The position numbers and the translations under genes were made by a program. The notes below the pieces were generated by a model that ran no database searches, was not told the DNA's origin, and saw nothing but the letters and a program-made list of their open reading frames with translations. 64,000 bases of DNA from Streptomyces eurocidicus (GTDB lineage Bacteria > Actinomycetota > Actinomycetes > Streptomycetales > Streptomycetaceae): the NCBI RefSeq assembly GCF_002891295.1, contig NZ_LGUI01000001.1, positions 434,001-498,000 of the forward strand, written 5' to 3'. This document shows, one piece after another, positions 27,043-38,464 of this stretch; the first letter of the stretch is position 1, and each line of letters starts with the position of its first letter.

Positions 27043-27863
27043 CCGTCCAGGGTACGCGACCCCCGGCGGCGGCGTGCCGTACGGCCGGGGGCGCGGGGCT
27101 CCCGGTGCAGCCTGCCGCGGGCCACCAGCTCCAGGACCACCGCGGCCGCCACCGCCTGCACGGCCATCAGCGCGACCAGCACGAACAGCTGCACCGCGCC
27201 CGCCAGCACCGGGGACGCCCCGCCCAGCAGCATCCCCACGAAAGCGCCCGGCAGTGTGACCAGCCCCACGGTCCGCGTCTGGTCCAGGCCCGGCAGCAGG
27301 GCGTCGGAGGCGGCCGGGCGGGCGATCTCCAGGCGGGCGTCCCGGTCGAGGAGGCCGAGCGCCAGGCCCGCCTCCACCTCGCCGTGCCGGGTGCGCAGCT
27401 CGTCGAGCGCGCGGCGGCCCGCCAGCACGGTCGCGGTCAGGGCGCCGCCGATGAGGATGCCGGTGACGGGCACCAGGGCGATCCCCTTGAGCGGGACGAG
27501 CCCGGTCAGCAGCAGCACCACGACCACGGGCACCACTCCGGCCCCGATGGGCACCGCCGTCCACCACCAGGTGCCGTTCTCCGTGACGCGGCGCCCGGCG
27601 GTGCGTACGGCCACGGTGAACATCAGCGCGAGGAAGCACAGCAGCAGCGGGACGGCCCGGACCACCCAGCCGATCAGCGCGGACACGGCGGCCAGTTGGA
27701 CGGCCGCCCGCAGCCCGGCGACGGCGATGGGCCGGGCGTAGCCGCGCCCCCGGGCATCGGTCAGGTGGGCGAGGGCCGCCACCCCCGCGGCGGTCACCAG
27801 CAGCACGGCGAGCACCGCCCCGAGGGTGGCGTTGACGGGCAGCAGGGCCGTGGCGGCGAGCAC
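27027..27863 (-). CDS. fetB: UPF0014 family iron export permease (FetB-like)
   Basis: A 278-aa membrane protein with about seven helices. It shows the family segments LRAAVQLAAVSALIGWV, LVPVTGILIGGALTATVLAGRRALDELR and LPGLDQTRTVGLVTLPGAFVGMLLGGASPVLAGAVQ, cited as pieces. FetB pairs with the ATPase FetA to export iron; no fetA lies next to it here, so the ATPase must be elsewhere or the gene acts differently. Its last codons GAA GGG GAG TAG form the first strand of the downstream Mn2+ riboswitch, so transcription through fetB may also yield the riboswitch transcript. Confidence 0.8.
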   Translation of the reverse strand: MLAATALLPVNATLGAVLAVLLVTAAGVAALAHLTDARGRGYARPIAVAGLRAAVQLAAVSALIGWVVRAVPLLLCFLALMFTVAVRTAGRRVTENGTWWWTAVPIGAGVVPVVVVLLLTGLVPLKGIALVPVTGILIGGALTATVLAGRRALDELRTRHGEVEAGLALGLLDRDARLEIARPAASDALLPGLDQTRTVGLVTLPGAFVGMLLGGASPVLAGAVQLFVLVALMAVQAVAAAVVLELVARGRLHREPRAPGRTARRRRGSRTLDGAEGE

Positions 27864-27975
27864 CCGGCCACCCTACGGGCGCGAACACTGTTACCGGCGG
27901 GCACACGTGGCGGCGTGTCAGAAACCGAGGCCGGGGCGCCTGTCGCGCAGTGAACTTCACGTCCGCAAGCCCTTG

Positions 27976-28089
27976 CTTTGACATGACCCCGTCGCCACGC
28001 TGTTACCTGGCGACCACCCCCCGGAAATCGGACGCCGCGATGCTGGCCGCGCTCGCCGGCCGACAGCCCCCCACTCCAAAGGAGTTCCC
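27976..28089 (+). promoter_or_regulatory. Probable promoter and ribosome site of the HNH nuclease gene
   Basis: TTGACA at 27976-27981 is followed 17 bp later by TGTTAC, a weak -10. AAAGGAG precedes the ATG at 28090. This is an unusually AT-containing stretch for the window. Confidence 0.4.
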
Positions 28090-28758
28090 ATGTCCGGAAT
28101 ATCTGGTTCCGTCTCCCGCCGCGCCGTCTACGCGCGTCGTACGGCCGTCGCCGGCGGCCTCACCGCCCTGCTGGCGTCCTTCGTGCTCAGCGCCCCCGCC
28201 GCCCAGGCCGCGCCCCCCACCCCGCCGGACGCCGCCACCGTGCGGACGTACCTGGCCGAGCTCAAGGTCGGCGCCGAGGGCACCATGGACGGCTACAGCC
28301 GCGCCAAGTTCCCGCACTGGATCACCCAGTCCGGGCAGTGCAACACCCGTGAGGTCGTTCTCAAGCGCGACGGCGAGAACGTCGAGCAGGACGCCAAGTG
28401 CGCGGCCGTGAAGGGCACCTGGTTCTCCCCGTACGACGGCGCCACCTGGACCGACGCGCAGGACATCGACATCGACCACATCGTGCCGCTCGCCCAGGCG
28501 TGGCGGTCGGGCGCCAACACCTGGACCACCGCGCAGCGGCAGGCGTTCGCCAACGACCTGACCCGCCCGCAGCTCATCGCGGTCACCGACCGCGTCAACC
28601 AGGCGAAGGGCGACAAGGACCCGGCGCAGTGGATGCCGCCGCTCGCCTCCTACGCCTGTACGTACGCCCGGATGTGGGTCACGGTCAAGCACCACTACGA
28701 CCTCACCGTCGACCCCGCCGAGAAGAACAAGCTGACGTCCGTCCTCAGCGGCTGCTGA
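28090..28758 (+). CDS. Secreted HNH endonuclease (DUF1524/GmrSD-C type)
   Basis: A 222-aa protein with a twin-Arg-containing signal peptide (RRAVYARRTAVAGGLTALLA, cleavage near AQA/APP). The catalytic core is DIDIDHIVPLAQAWRSG (the HNH His and Asp) with downstream Asn residues in ANDLTRPQLIAVTDRVNQAKGDKDP. Cys residues (QCNTREV, DAKCAAVK, YACTYAR, SGC at the end) suggest disulfides outside the cell. It probably degrades external DNA. ATG follows AAAGGAG. It is a free secreted nuclease, not linked to a restriction module. Confidence 0.85.
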   Translation: MSGISGSVSRRAVYARRTAVAGGLTALLASFVLSAPAAQAAPPTPPDAATVRTYLAELKVGAEGTMDGYSRAKFPHWITQSGQCNTREVVLKRDGENVEQDAKCAAVKGTWFSPYDGATWTDAQDIDIDHIVPLAQAWRSGANTWTTAQRQAFANDLTRPQLIAVTDRVNQAKGDKDPAQWMPPLASYACTYARMWVTVKHHYDLTVDPAEKNKLTSVLSGC

Positions 28759-28842
28759 CCGCGGGTTCCCCGCCGCTGAACCGGAAACTCCACCGGCCGC
28801 TCCCGTCGTTCCGTACGGTACGGAACGACGGAGGAGGGCCGG

Positions 28843-30888
<2,046 letters not shown>

Positions 30889-30901
30889 ATCAAGAACTTG
30901 A

Positions 30902-30911
30902 ACTTGCAAGT
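30902..30911. promoter_or_regulatory. ACTTGCAAGT palindrome upstream of doxX
   Basis: This perfect 10-bp palindrome is preceded by a further ACTTGA half-site, 68 bp before the DoxX ATG. It looks like a MarR/HxlR-type operator. It lies inside an 11-codon frame (30885-30920, MNQELELASID) with AAGGGAC in front, so the overlap is noteworthy. Confidence 0.4.
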
Positions 30912-30978
30912 ATCGATTAGGGGTACCTAACCTGGACCCCTCGCGTTTCCTGTCCCCTGACACGAGGAGCCCCACCTC

Positions 30979-31458
30979 ATGCCCCCCACCACCGCTCCCT
31001 CCCCTTCCGCCGCCGCCTCCACGGCCACCGCGGCGAACGCCTCCCCGGCGCTCTCCGAGCGGCTCGACGCCGCTCGCCCCTACGCCCTGTCGGCGTTCCG
31101 CATAGTCGTCGGCCTGCTGTTCGCCTGCCACGGCATCGCCTCGCTGTTCGGCGTGCTCGGCGGCGCCGCGGGCACCGGCGGCACGATCGAGGCGGGCACC
31201 TGGCCGGGCTGGTACGCGGCCGCCATCCAGCTCGTCGGCGGTGGCCTCGTACTGCTGGGCGTGGGCACCCGCACCGCCGCCCTGGTCTCGTCCGGTTCGA
31301 TGGCGTACGCGTACTTCGACGTGCACCAGAGCATGGCGCTGTGGCCGATCCAGAACGGCGGCGAGGCTTCGGCGATGTTCAGCTGGGCCTTCCTCCTCCT
31401 CGTCTTCACCGGCCCCGGCGCCCTCTCCCTGGACCGCCTCTTCGGCCGTAAGAACTGA
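30979..31458 (+). CDS. DoxX family membrane protein
   Basis: A 159-aa protein with a disordered Ser/Ala-rich N-terminus and four membrane helices: FRIVVGLLFACHGIASLFGV, WYAAAIQLVGGGLVLLG, TAALVSSGSMAYAYFDV and FSWAFLLLVFTGPGALSLD. DoxX proteins are linked to thiosulfate/quinone or oxidative-stress membrane complexes. A strong terminator follows at 31556. Its upstream palindrome suggests redox or MarR-type control. Confidence 0.8.
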   Translation: MPPTTAPSPSAAASTATAANASPALSERLDAARPYALSAFRIVVGLLFACHGIASLFGVLGGAAGTGGTIEAGTWPGWYAAAIQLVGGGLVLLGVGTRTAALVSSGSMAYAYFDVHQSMALWPIQNGGEASAMFSWAFLLLVFTGPGALSLDRLFGRKN

Positions 31459-31555
31459 CGCCCGCCGCGCCGGCGGCGAATGCGCGGGCCGGTGCACGGC
31501 CCGGCGCGAAGGCCGCCTCGCGCGCTCCCGTACGACCCCGTGCGGGTCGCACGTC

Positions 31556-31610
31556 GCGCACGTCCGGGAGGTCCGGCTCGTCCCGGACCTCCCGGACGTG
31601 CGCTTTTGTT
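31556..31610 (+). terminator. Strong rho-independent terminator after doxX
   Basis: A perfect 21-bp stem (31556-31576 with 31583-31603), a 6-nt loop, and the tail TTTTGTT. It is the most canonical terminator in the window. Confidence 0.9.
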
Positions 31611-31744
31611 AGTGATTCGAATAACATCTCCGGGCCCTGCTCGCACGTCACAGCAGCCCCAGGCGTACGCTGTGCGGTTGTGAAGGCCGCCCCTGCCGCT
31701 CCCCTGCGACGTCGCGGCGGGGGACCGTACCGGGAGATCAGGAC

Positions 31745-32383
31745 GTGCTGGAGCAGTTGGGGGCCTTGGCCGGCTCACCATGGATCTATGTGATCGTCGG
31801 GCTGTCCGTACTCCTGGACGTCTTCCTTCCCGTCCTGCCGAGCGGGCTCCTCGTGGTCACCGCCGCCACCGCCGCGGCGGGCTCCGCCGCCGACGCGGTG
31901 GGGGGCGCGGCCCAGGGCCACGCGGGCTTCCCCGAGATGTTCGCACTGGCGATGTGCGCCGCGACGGCGTCCGTCCTCGGCGACATGGTCGCCTACCGCC
32001 TCGCCTGGCGCGGCGGCGACCGCTTCGACCGCGCGATGGCGCGCTCCCGCAGGCTCACGGCGGCCCAGGAGAAGCTGGGCACGGCGCTGCTGCGCGGCGG
32101 CGGCCCGCTCGTCGTGGTCGCCCGTTTCGCACCGGCCGGCCGGTCGGTGGTGAGCCTCGGCGCAGGGGTGATGCACCGCAGGGTGGCGGAGTTCCTGCCG
32201 TGGTCCGCGCTGGCGGGCCTGACCTGGGCGGCCTACAGCGTGAGCCTCGGCTACTTCGGCGGCCAGTGGCTGGGCGCGAGCTGGCTCGGCACGGCCGTCT
32301 CCTTCCTCGCCCTCTTCGCCGCGGGCGCGGGCGCCGCGTTCGTGGTGCGCCGCCCCGGTGAACCGGAAGCGCAAGCTCAGTAA
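31745..32383 (+). CDS. DedA/SNARE-associated family membrane protein
   Basis: A 212-aa DedA-like protein. Features: re-entrant start IYVIVGLSVLLDVFLPVLPSG, the ATASVLGDMVAYRLAWRGGDR segment, VVVARFAPAGRSVVSLGAGV (the conserved R-F-x-P-x-x-R core) and a final pair of helices. DedA proteins flip undecaprenyl phosphate or phospholipids. GTG start at 31745. A preceding region (31611-31744) should hold the promoter. Confidence 0.8.
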   Translation: MLEQLGALAGSPWIYVIVGLSVLLDVFLPVLPSGLLVVTAATAAAGSAADAVGGAAQGHAGFPEMFALAMCAATASVLGDMVAYRLAWRGGDRFDRAMARSRRLTAAQEKLGTALLRGGGPLVVVARFAPAGRSVVSLGAGVMHRRVAEFLPWSALAGLTWAAYSVSLGYFGGQWLGASWLGTAVSFLALFAAGAGAAFVVRRPGEPEAQAQ

Positions 32384-32691
32384 CCTTCCGTAGGCCCCGT
32401 TACGGCGGCGGCCGTACGCCCGGGTGCGCCCCGCCTAGGCCGGGGCGGAACGGCCGCGCACGAACATTCGTACGGATATGCCGGGCCCTCCTACGTCATC
32501 CGGGCCACACCGTCCCCGCACGCCCCCGAGGGGCTCCCCGGCCCGGCTACGGCCGGGCGGAAACGGCGGTGCCGTGCCCGGTGAGCATGGGCACGGCGAG
32601 GTGGAAGTTGCCGACGGGCAGCGCTCCGTCACTCCCGGTGGCGCCGGTCCGGGGACGGGTGAAGCGCGGGTTAACGGTCCTGGTGCGGCGC
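32384..32691. other. Intergenic region, no gene recognised
   Basis: 308 bp between the DedA gene and the small convergent gene. GC-rich frames cross it on both strands, but none has recognisable protein character or a ribosome site. Confidence 0.35.
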
Positions 32692-32916
32692 TCAGAGCTT
32701 GGTCAGTTTGGTGTACGGGCCCGGGATCCGCTCCTGCCTGGTGGCGAAGTCGACAAGCACGGCGATGTCTTCCTCGACACCGATGACCCGGCCGAGGCCG
32801 TACCGGTCGTGGGCCACCCGGTCGCCCACGTCGAACTTCTGCACGGGGCCGGGTGCGGGCGGGGCGTTGAAGGGACTGGTGGGCAGATGCCGTCGATGCG
32901 CTGGTGGCTTCGTCAT
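32692..32916 (-). CDS. Small beta-barrel protein, hypothetical
   Basis: A 74-aa protein. After a disordered N-terminus comes FDVGDRVAHDRYGLGRVIGVEEDIAVLVDFATRQERIPGPYTKLTKL, cited as the C-terminal 45 residues. This resembles a CarD/Tudor-like small barrel: GDxVxHxxYGxGxV. It probably binds nucleic acid or protein. Convergent with the DedA gene, and upstream of nothing on its own strand. Confidence 0.65.
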   Translation of the reverse strand: MTKPPAHRRHLPTSPFNAPPAPGPVQKFDVGDRVAHDRYGLGRVIGVEEDIAVLVDFATRQERIPGPYTKLTKL

Positions 32917-33028
32917 TGGCCTCAGTATGCGCCCTCCGCGGGCGGGCGGCTCCCGCGAACGGGGCGGTGGCCCGGCTCCTCGGGGAGGAACCGGGCCACC
33001 GCGTGCGCGCGCGAGCGCTCCCGTCCGG

Positions 33029-33691
33029 TCAGTGGACCTTGGTGAAGGCGTCCTTGTCGAACGCCTTCAGGCCATTGGCCCACAGAGCGTTGACACGGCT
33101 CTTCTCGGCCGCGTTCGGGTAGGGGTTCTGGCAGGACGTGCCGGGACCGCCACCGGACATCAGCTCGCTGCACGGGCCGGAGTAGTGATCCGGGAGACCG
33201 AGGACGTGACCGGTCTCGTGCGCGGTGACGCGGGTGGAGTTGTACTGCTGGTTCTGCCGGTAGTCGAGGAAGACGTACCCGCGCCCGTGGCCGTCGGTGC
33301 TGGCGTACGAGCCGCGGGAGTCGTTGCCCTCGTAGTACCGGAAGTCGGCGTTGCTGCCCGCACGCAGCTGGACATTGCTGACGGAGCTGTTCCAGATCTG
33401 CGCGCTGCTGGCTATCTGCTGGGCGAATCTGGGCGCGGCGCTCGGGTCGTACGTGACGGTGACGACCTTCAGGCCGGGCGACTTCGCCGCCTTGGTCATC
33501 GCGGACTTCATCACGGCGTCGAAGAACGCCTTGTTGTTGGCCTCTTCGGCGGCCGAGCCGACGTACGAGGACTGGGTGACGGTCTGCGAACCGGTGACGG
33601 TCGGCGTGGCGGCGGAGGCGGGCACGGCCGTCATGGCCGCGGCCAGGCCGAGGCCGAGCGCGGCCGACAGCACCATGGTGGAGCGATTCAT
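33029..33691 (-). CDS. snpA: Snapalysin family zinc metalloprotease
   Basis: A 220-aa secreted M7 protease. Signal peptide [20 protein letters not shown] with cleavage near ASA/ATP, then a short propeptide. The zinc site is [12 protein letters not shown] (HExxHxxGxxD, the M7 signature) followed by [21 protein letters not shown] with a disulfide. Milk-protein hydrolysing snapalysins are typical of Streptomyces. It is divergent from a LysR gene (33885), the known snpA-snpR arrangement, so LysR activation is expected. Confidence 0.92.
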   Translation of the reverse strand: MNRSTMVLSAALGLGLAAAMTAVPASAATPTVTGSQTVTQSSYVGSAAEEANNKAFFDAVMKSAMTKAAKSPGLKVVTVTYDPSAAPRFAQQIASSAQIWNSSVSNVQLRAGSNADFRYYEGNDSRGSYASTDGHGRGYVFLDYRQNQQYNSTRVTAHETGHVLGLPDHYSGPCSELMSGGGPGTSCQNPYPNAAEKSRVNALWANGLKAFDKDAFTKVH

Positions 33692-33809
33692 GTGGGGGAC
33701 TCCATTCGTTCCGAGAACCCGGGGCCGCATGGGTGGGTCGGCCGGGGGTTCACCGGGTGAACTGCTGGTCCCGCAGAGTCTCTGACGAGTTATCAGTGGT
33801 ACGGATGAT

Positions 33810-33819
33810 GCCAATTGGC
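33810..33819. promoter_or_regulatory. GCCAATTGGC palindrome between snpA and the LysR gene
   Basis: A perfect 10-bp palindrome, extended as ATnGCCAATTGGCnAT over 33808-33821 or so. It is located 119 bp upstream of snpA and 66 bp before the LysR start. It fits the dyad a LysR regulator would bind to drive both genes. Confidence 0.5.
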
Positions 33820-33884
33820 GATAGGCCCAGACAATCGCCTACCCTGCCCTCCGCTGTGCCTGGTGTGACTCGCGAGGTGCAGTT

Positions 33885-34871
33885 ATGCTCCCTCCTGTGG
33901 AGCTCGAGGTCAGGCACCTCCGGGCGCTTTGCGCCATCGCGGATGCGGGAAGTGTGCGCAAGGCCGCGCTGCTGCTCGGTATGACCCAGCCCTCGCTGAC
34001 CACTCAACTGCGCCGTATCGAGGGGGCCATCGGCGGCCTCCTCTTCACCCGCGGCCAGACCGGCAGCCGCCCCACGCCCCTGGGGCACTCGGTGCTCTCC
34101 CGCGCCCGGCCCATCGTCGCCGAGATGACCGCGCTGGTGACGGCCGCCCGGGACGCCGCCGTGGGTGCGGGCGGGGCGAGGCTGCGGGTGGGCAGCGTCG
34201 GCAGCCGGGTGGTGACGGGCTGGCTCCGCCGGATCCACGACCGGCTGCCCGATACGGACATCACCATCCACATAGAGGTGTCGGCGAACACCCTGCTCCA
34301 ACTGCTCGCGACGAACCAGCTGGACGTCGCCTTCGTCCACGAGACCGCGGGCTTCCCGCTGCACCTGCCGGCGGAGGTGCAGCGACGCGTCCTCGTCGAG
34401 CGGGAGCCGCGCTTCGTCACCCTGTCCGCCGGCCATCCGGCGGCCGCGTCACCGGCGGTCACGCTCGCCGAACTGGCCGACGACTCCTGGATCGTGGACC
34501 CCACGGCCGACCACGAATGGGCGGCACTGCGCCGCGTCTTCACCGCGGCCGGGCTCGATCCGCGCCTGCTGCACGTCCGGGACAACACCACCGCCGCGGA
34601 CCTGGTGGCCTCCGGCGAGGCCGTACGCCCCTGCCAGCCCACCGCCGAGGCCACCCCGGGCACCGTGATCCGCCCCCTGGCCGGCGACCCCCTCACCGCC
34701 GAACTCTCCCTGGCCACCCGCCCCTGCGCCCTGCCGCTCCCGGAACTCGACGCGCTCTACGGCGACCTGGCGGACGCGTACGCGGAGGCGACGTCCCGCA
34801 GCGCGGCCTACCGGGCGTGGCTGGCGGCGTCGGACCCTTCGGGCGGGCGGGTGTCCGGGCCGGGGCCCTAG
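33885..34871 (+). CDS. LysR family activator of snpA
   Basis: A 328-aa LysR regulator. The HTH is in HLRALCAIADAGSVRKAALLLGMTQPSLTTQLRRIEGAIGG (about 9-50, cited by range). The effector domain starts near 95 (GARLRVGSVGSRVVTGWL) and has the two-lobed periplasmic-binding fold. SnpR/MprR-type regulators activate snapalysin genes. ATG at 33885 is possible; a GTG at 33897 (VELEVRHL) is an alternative with the standard LysR N-terminus. Activation by a secreted-protein or growth signal is not visible. Confidence 0.87.
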   Translation: MLPPVELEVRHLRALCAIADAGSVRKAALLLGMTQPSLTTQLRRIEGAIGGLLFTRGQTGSRPTPLGHSVLSRARPIVAEMTALVTAARDAAVGAGGARLRVGSVGSRVVTGWLRRIHDRLPDTDITIHIEVSANTLLQLLATNQLDVAFVHETAGFPLHLPAEVQRRVLVEREPRFVTLSAGHPAAASPAVTLAELADDSWIVDPTADHEWAALRRVFTAAGLDPRLLHVRDNTTAADLVASGEAVRPCQPTAEATPGTVIRPLAGDPLTAELSLATRPCALPLPELDALYGDLADAYAEATSRSAAYRAWLAASDPSGGRVSGPGP

Positions 34872-34961
34872 GCCCGTGTCCGGTGGATCATGTGACCGTC
34901 TCGGATGCGACTCGTCGCCATGGCCGAAGACGCGACGGCACAGCGAGTGCGGGAACCGCTG

Positions 34962-35534
34962 TCAGCGGACGACGTCGAAGATGTTCTTCTGCAGGCCGTT
35001 GGCGTAGACCTCGTGCTCGACCAGCTTCAGCTTCTGCGTGTCCTTGTCCGTGGCGCTGAACAACCGCTTGCCGGCGCCGAGCAGCAGCGGGAAGACGAGC
35101 AGGTGGTAGCGGTCGATCAGGCCGGCGTCCGAAAGGGCCTGGTTCAGGGAGGCGCTGCCGTGCACGATGATCGGGCCGCCCTCCGTCTCCTTCAGCGCGG
35201 CGACCTCGTCGAGTGAGCGCAGGATCGTGGTCTCGCCCCAGTTCGCCACCAGATCGTTGTCGGTGAGCGTGGTGGAAACGACGTACTTCGGCATCACCTT
35301 GTAGCCGGCGAAGTCCGCCATGTCGGGCCACACCGGGCTGAACGCCTCGTAGCTGGTCCGGCCCATCAGTATCGCGGTGGCTTCCTGCTGCTCACGGCCC
35401 TTGATGTCGAACGCCTCGGGGAGGAACTCGATGTCCTTGAAGGTCCACCCGGAGTTCCGGTAGCCGGGCTCGCCGCCCGGAGCCTCCACGACGCCGTCGA
35501 GCGAGATAAAGGCCGTGCTGATCAGGGTGCGCAT
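34962..35534 (-). CDS. Dihydrofolate reductase family protein (RibD C-terminal fold)
   Basis: A 190-aa protein. N-terminus LISTAFISLDGVVEAPGGEP, then LMGRTSYEAFSPVWP, YVVSTTL, IIVHGSASLNQALSDAGLIDRYHLLVFPLLLGAGKRLF. This is the RibD C-terminal/DHFR-like fold, NADPH-dependent, substrate unknown. Start ATG at 35534 chosen for family N-terminus; an upstream ATG at 35600 would add 22 unlikely residues. It reads toward the LysR gene tail. Confidence 0.82.
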   Translation of the reverse strand: MRTLISTAFISLDGVVEAPGGEPGYRNSGWTFKDIEFLPEAFDIKGREQQEATAILMGRTSYEAFSPVWPDMADFAGYKVMPKYVVSTTLTDNDLVANWGETTILRSLDEVAALKETEGGPIIVHGSASLNQALSDAGLIDRYHLLVFPLLLGAGKRLFSATDKDTQKLKLVEHEVYANGLQKNIFDVVR

Positions 35535-35782
35535 CAAGGGTTCCTCGGTGTCTCGTGTCCGGTTCTCAGCAGATCCGGTCGGTGCGCGATTGGACCACAC
35601 TCGCGGCTCCGGCGCACCAACTTTGATCTTGACTGCGGATCACGGAGAAACTCGTCGGTCGTCGCCCATCCTTCCCAGCAGCACACCGGGGAGAGCCGCA
35701 CACGCCGGACCGCTGCCTGATCGCCTACGAGATGTTGCCGTCGGGCATGATCCGCCGGACCGGGCCCGGCTCGCGCCGGGGC

Positions 35783-35959
35783 TCAGGCCACGGCACAGCG
35801 CGGCCCCCGCCGGCTCGCCGCGGCCCACTCCGCCCGCAGCCGCTGGTACATGCGCCGCTCGGCCCCGGTGAGGGCCCGCCCGCTGCGCGCGGACAGGAAG
35901 TGGCGGATCGCGCGGTTGATCTCCTCAGGGCTCCGCTGCCGGGATGGGGTCGAAAGCAT
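35783..35959 (-). CDS. Small helical protein, hypothetical
   Basis: A 58-aa frame that begins MLSTPSRQRSPEEINRAIR. It continues as an Arg-rich helix (HFLSARSGRALTGAERRMYQRLRAEW) and stops at 35783. It is basic and helical, as in many actinobacterial small proteins. Codon third positions are G/C-rich on this strand. No family was recognised; a regulatory or nucleic-acid role is possible. Confidence 0.5.
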   Translation of the reverse strand: MLSTPSRQRSPEEINRAIRHFLSARSGRALTGAERRMYQRLRAEWAAASRRGPRCAVA

Positions 35960-36140
35960 GGCCCCAGACTATGATCCGCGGACGCCAGGGCGGCGCTCAC
36001 CACGACCGAGTTCGCGGAACGCTCATCAAACGGTCATGAAGCCGACGGGTTGCGACGCGGGGCGGACATGGTCGGCAGGGATTCGGCGCGCGGGTGCCCT
36101 GCCGGCCTGGCAAGAGATCCGCCGCCACCCGCCGGACCGC

Positions 36141-38417
36141 TCAGGCGAACAGCTCGCCGAGCAGCTCGGGGCCGATGACGATGGGGGCGGGGCGGTACGC
36201 CGGGGGCCGCGTGCCCATCAGCTCGCGGACCAGGAAGTCCCAGGAGCGCTTGCGGACGTAGGCGAGGCAGTCGATGAACATGTGCTCGGCCCCGGGCACG
36301 ATCAGCAGCTCGAAGTCCTTGTCCGCGGCGACGAGCCGGTCGGCCAGCCGCAGCGTGTGGTCCGGGTGCACCCGGTCGTCCATCTCGCCGTGGACGAGCA
36401 GCAGCTTGCCCGCCAGCCGGTCCGCGATCTCCACATTGGACGTACGGGCCCAGGCCCCGGGGTCGTCCGCGCCGTCGTACGCCTCCACGAAGTCCAGGCC
36501 GAAGCAGGGGGCGTCGTGCGAGCCGGAGAGGGCGACACCGGCCTTGTACACCTCGGGGAAGTCCAGCATCGCGCGTACGGTGGCGAAGCCGCCGCCGGAG
36601 TGGCCGAACGCGCCCACCCGGTCCAGGTCCATCCACGGGCGGGTCGCGGCCAGCTGCCGCAGCGCGGCGACGTGGTCGGCCAGGCCGCCCGCGTCGGCCA
36701 GGCGGCCGTACGAGGCGTCATGGAAGGACTTGCTCCGCCCCGGGGTGCCGCGCCCGTCGACCGCGACCACCACGAAGCCCAGCGCGGCGAGGGGCTCCGC
36801 GTCGAGCCCCATCCCGCCGGGGTCGAAGCCCGGCTCGACCCGGTTGACCTGCGGGCCGGGGTACACGTTGTCCACCACCGGGTAGCGCCGGGCCGGGTCG
36901 AAGCCGTGCGGCCGGTACAGCACCCCGTAGATGTCCGTCACCCCGTCGGCGGCCTTGACGCGGAACCGCTCCGGCGGCGTCCAGCCGGTGGCCGTGAGCT
37001 TGCCCGTGTCGGCGCGCTCCAGTTCGGCCAGCACCCGCCCGGTCCAGTCGCGGACGCGGGTCACCGGCGGGGTGTCGACGGTGGACGCGGAGTCGACGAA
37101 GTAGTCCTGGCCGTCGTGGAGGGTGACGACGTGGTCCAGCTCGTCGTCCGTGACCTTGGCGAAGCCGGAGCCGTCCAGACCGGCCCGGCACACCGTACGC
37201 CGGTACGGGTCCGCTTCGATCAGCCCGGAGGCGGTGAAGTACACGACCCGCTCGGCCTCGTCGACGTGCAGGATCCGCCGCACGGCCCACTGCCCGGAGG
37301 TGACCTGTCCGAGCGGCGCGCCGGTACGCAGGTCGTAGCGGTACAGGTGGCCCCACCCGTCCCGCTGCGAGTACCAGAGCACCTCGTCGGCCAGCACCCG
37401 CACGATCGGCGGCTCGTACATCCACTGGTTGGGCTCGACACGGGTGGGCCCGGTCTCGCTCAGTACGGTGGTGACCTCGCCGGTGGCCGGGTCCAGCCGG
37501 TGCAGGGTCAGCGTGCGCCGGTCGCGGGGCCGGGCGAGGTAGTACACCGCCGAGCCGTCGGGGGCCCACCACGCCCACTCGCCCGTGACCGGCGACACCA
37601 TCGGCATGAGCAGCGGCTCGGCCTGCGCGCGGACCACCGTGCCCTCGGCGACGTCCAGCACCACCAGCTCGGCCAGCGGCATGTTCTCGTCCCCGGCGTA
37701 GGCGTACCGCTGGGTGTGCGTGCGGGGGGCGCCGCCGTCGGCGGGCCCGGCCTCCACGAGGTGGGTCCGCCGGACCGCGCGCTCGTCGGTCCGGTGCGTC
37801 AGCACCTTCGTCGAGTCGGGCGACCACGCGACCGCGGGCGGCAGGTGCGGAAGGCCGAACTTGCGCAGCAGGGTGCCGTTGCCGAGGCACTCCGGGTTGG
37901 TGCCGTACTGGTAGGCGGGCTCGCCGTCGGTGGTCAGCGCCCACTCGCGGCCGTCGGACAGCGAGCGCGCCCACAGGTCGTACCCCCGCTGGGACACGGC
38001 GACCGTCCTGTCGGGCGACGGCACCGCCAGCGGGTCGCCCGGCGGGGTGAACTCGGCCCGCTCGCAGGCGTAGTCGTCCAGGCGGCAGCGCCAGTACTCG
38101 CCGAACGCGTGGAACTCCACGGCGTTTTCCGCGGTTTCGAAGGATATGAACGGCAGGGCGTCGGGTTCGACCCGCTGCCCGGAGGCGACGGCCAGCGAGG
38201 CGGCGAGCCGGGCGTGGTCGAAGGCCGGCTCGCGGGTGCCCGCCGCCGGGTCGACGAGGACGAACCGTCTGCCGGCGCCGTTGCTCACCGCGTAACGGAA
38301 GCGGGCGCCTCCGTCGAGCCACTGCGGCCTGACCCTGTCGCCGACGACGAGCTCGCCGGGGCGGGCGAGTCGGCGGAGGAGTTGCTCGGCCGCCTGGTAG
38401 TCCTGAGTGGTGCTCAT
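36141..38417 (-). CDS. S9 family (DPP4-like) peptidase
   Basis: A 758-aa protein. The N-terminal ~500 residues are an eight-bladed-propeller region (LLMPMVSPVTGEWAWWAPDG, REPNQW-like WMYEPPIVRVLADEVLWYSQ). The C-terminal alpha/beta hydrolase has the nucleophile in GHSGGGF (Ser607), Asp in GEMDDRVHPDH and His in PGAEHMF. It removes dipeptides or cleaves after Pro. No signal peptide is seen, so it is cytoplasmic. It is a normal-length member and probably a single-gene unit. Confidence 0.88.
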   Translation of the reverse strand: MSTTQDYQAAEQLLRRLARPGELVVGDRVRPQWLDGGARFRYAVSNGAGRRFVLVDPAAGTREPAFDHARLAASLAVASGQRVEPDALPFISFETAENAVEFHAFGEYWRCRLDDYACERAEFTPPGDPLAVPSPDRTVAVSQRGYDLWARSLSDGREWALTTDGEPAYQYGTNPECLGNGTLLRKFGLPHLPPAVAWSPDSTKVLTHRTDERAVRRTHLVEAGPADGGAPRTHTQRYAYAGDENMPLAELVVLDVAEGTVVRAQAEPLLMPMVSPVTGEWAWWAPDGSAVYYLARPRDRRTLTLHRLDPATGEVTTVLSETGPTRVEPNQWMYEPPIVRVLADEVLWYSQRDGWGHLYRYDLRTGAPLGQVTSGQWAVRRILHVDEAERVVYFTASGLIEADPYRRTVCRAGLDGSGFAKVTDDELDHVVTLHDGQDYFVDSASTVDTPPVTRVRDWTGRVLAELERADTGKLTATGWTPPERFRVKAADGVTDIYGVLYRPHGFDPARRYPVVDNVYPGPQVNRVEPGFDPGGMGLDAEPLAALGFVVVAVDGRGTPGRSKSFHDASYGRLADAGGLADHVAALRQLAATRPWMDLDRVGAFGHSGGGFATVRAMLDFPEVYKAGVALSGSHDAPCFGLDFVEAYDGADDPGAWARTSNVEIADRLAGKLLLVHGEMDDRVHPDHTLRLADRLVAADKDFELLIVPGAEHMFIDCLAYVRKRSWDFLVRELMGTRPPAYRPAPIVIGPELLGELFA

Positions 38418-38464
38418 TCTTTCCGTCCTTCGTCGGTGCCGGTCCTGGGCGTGCGGGGTGTCGG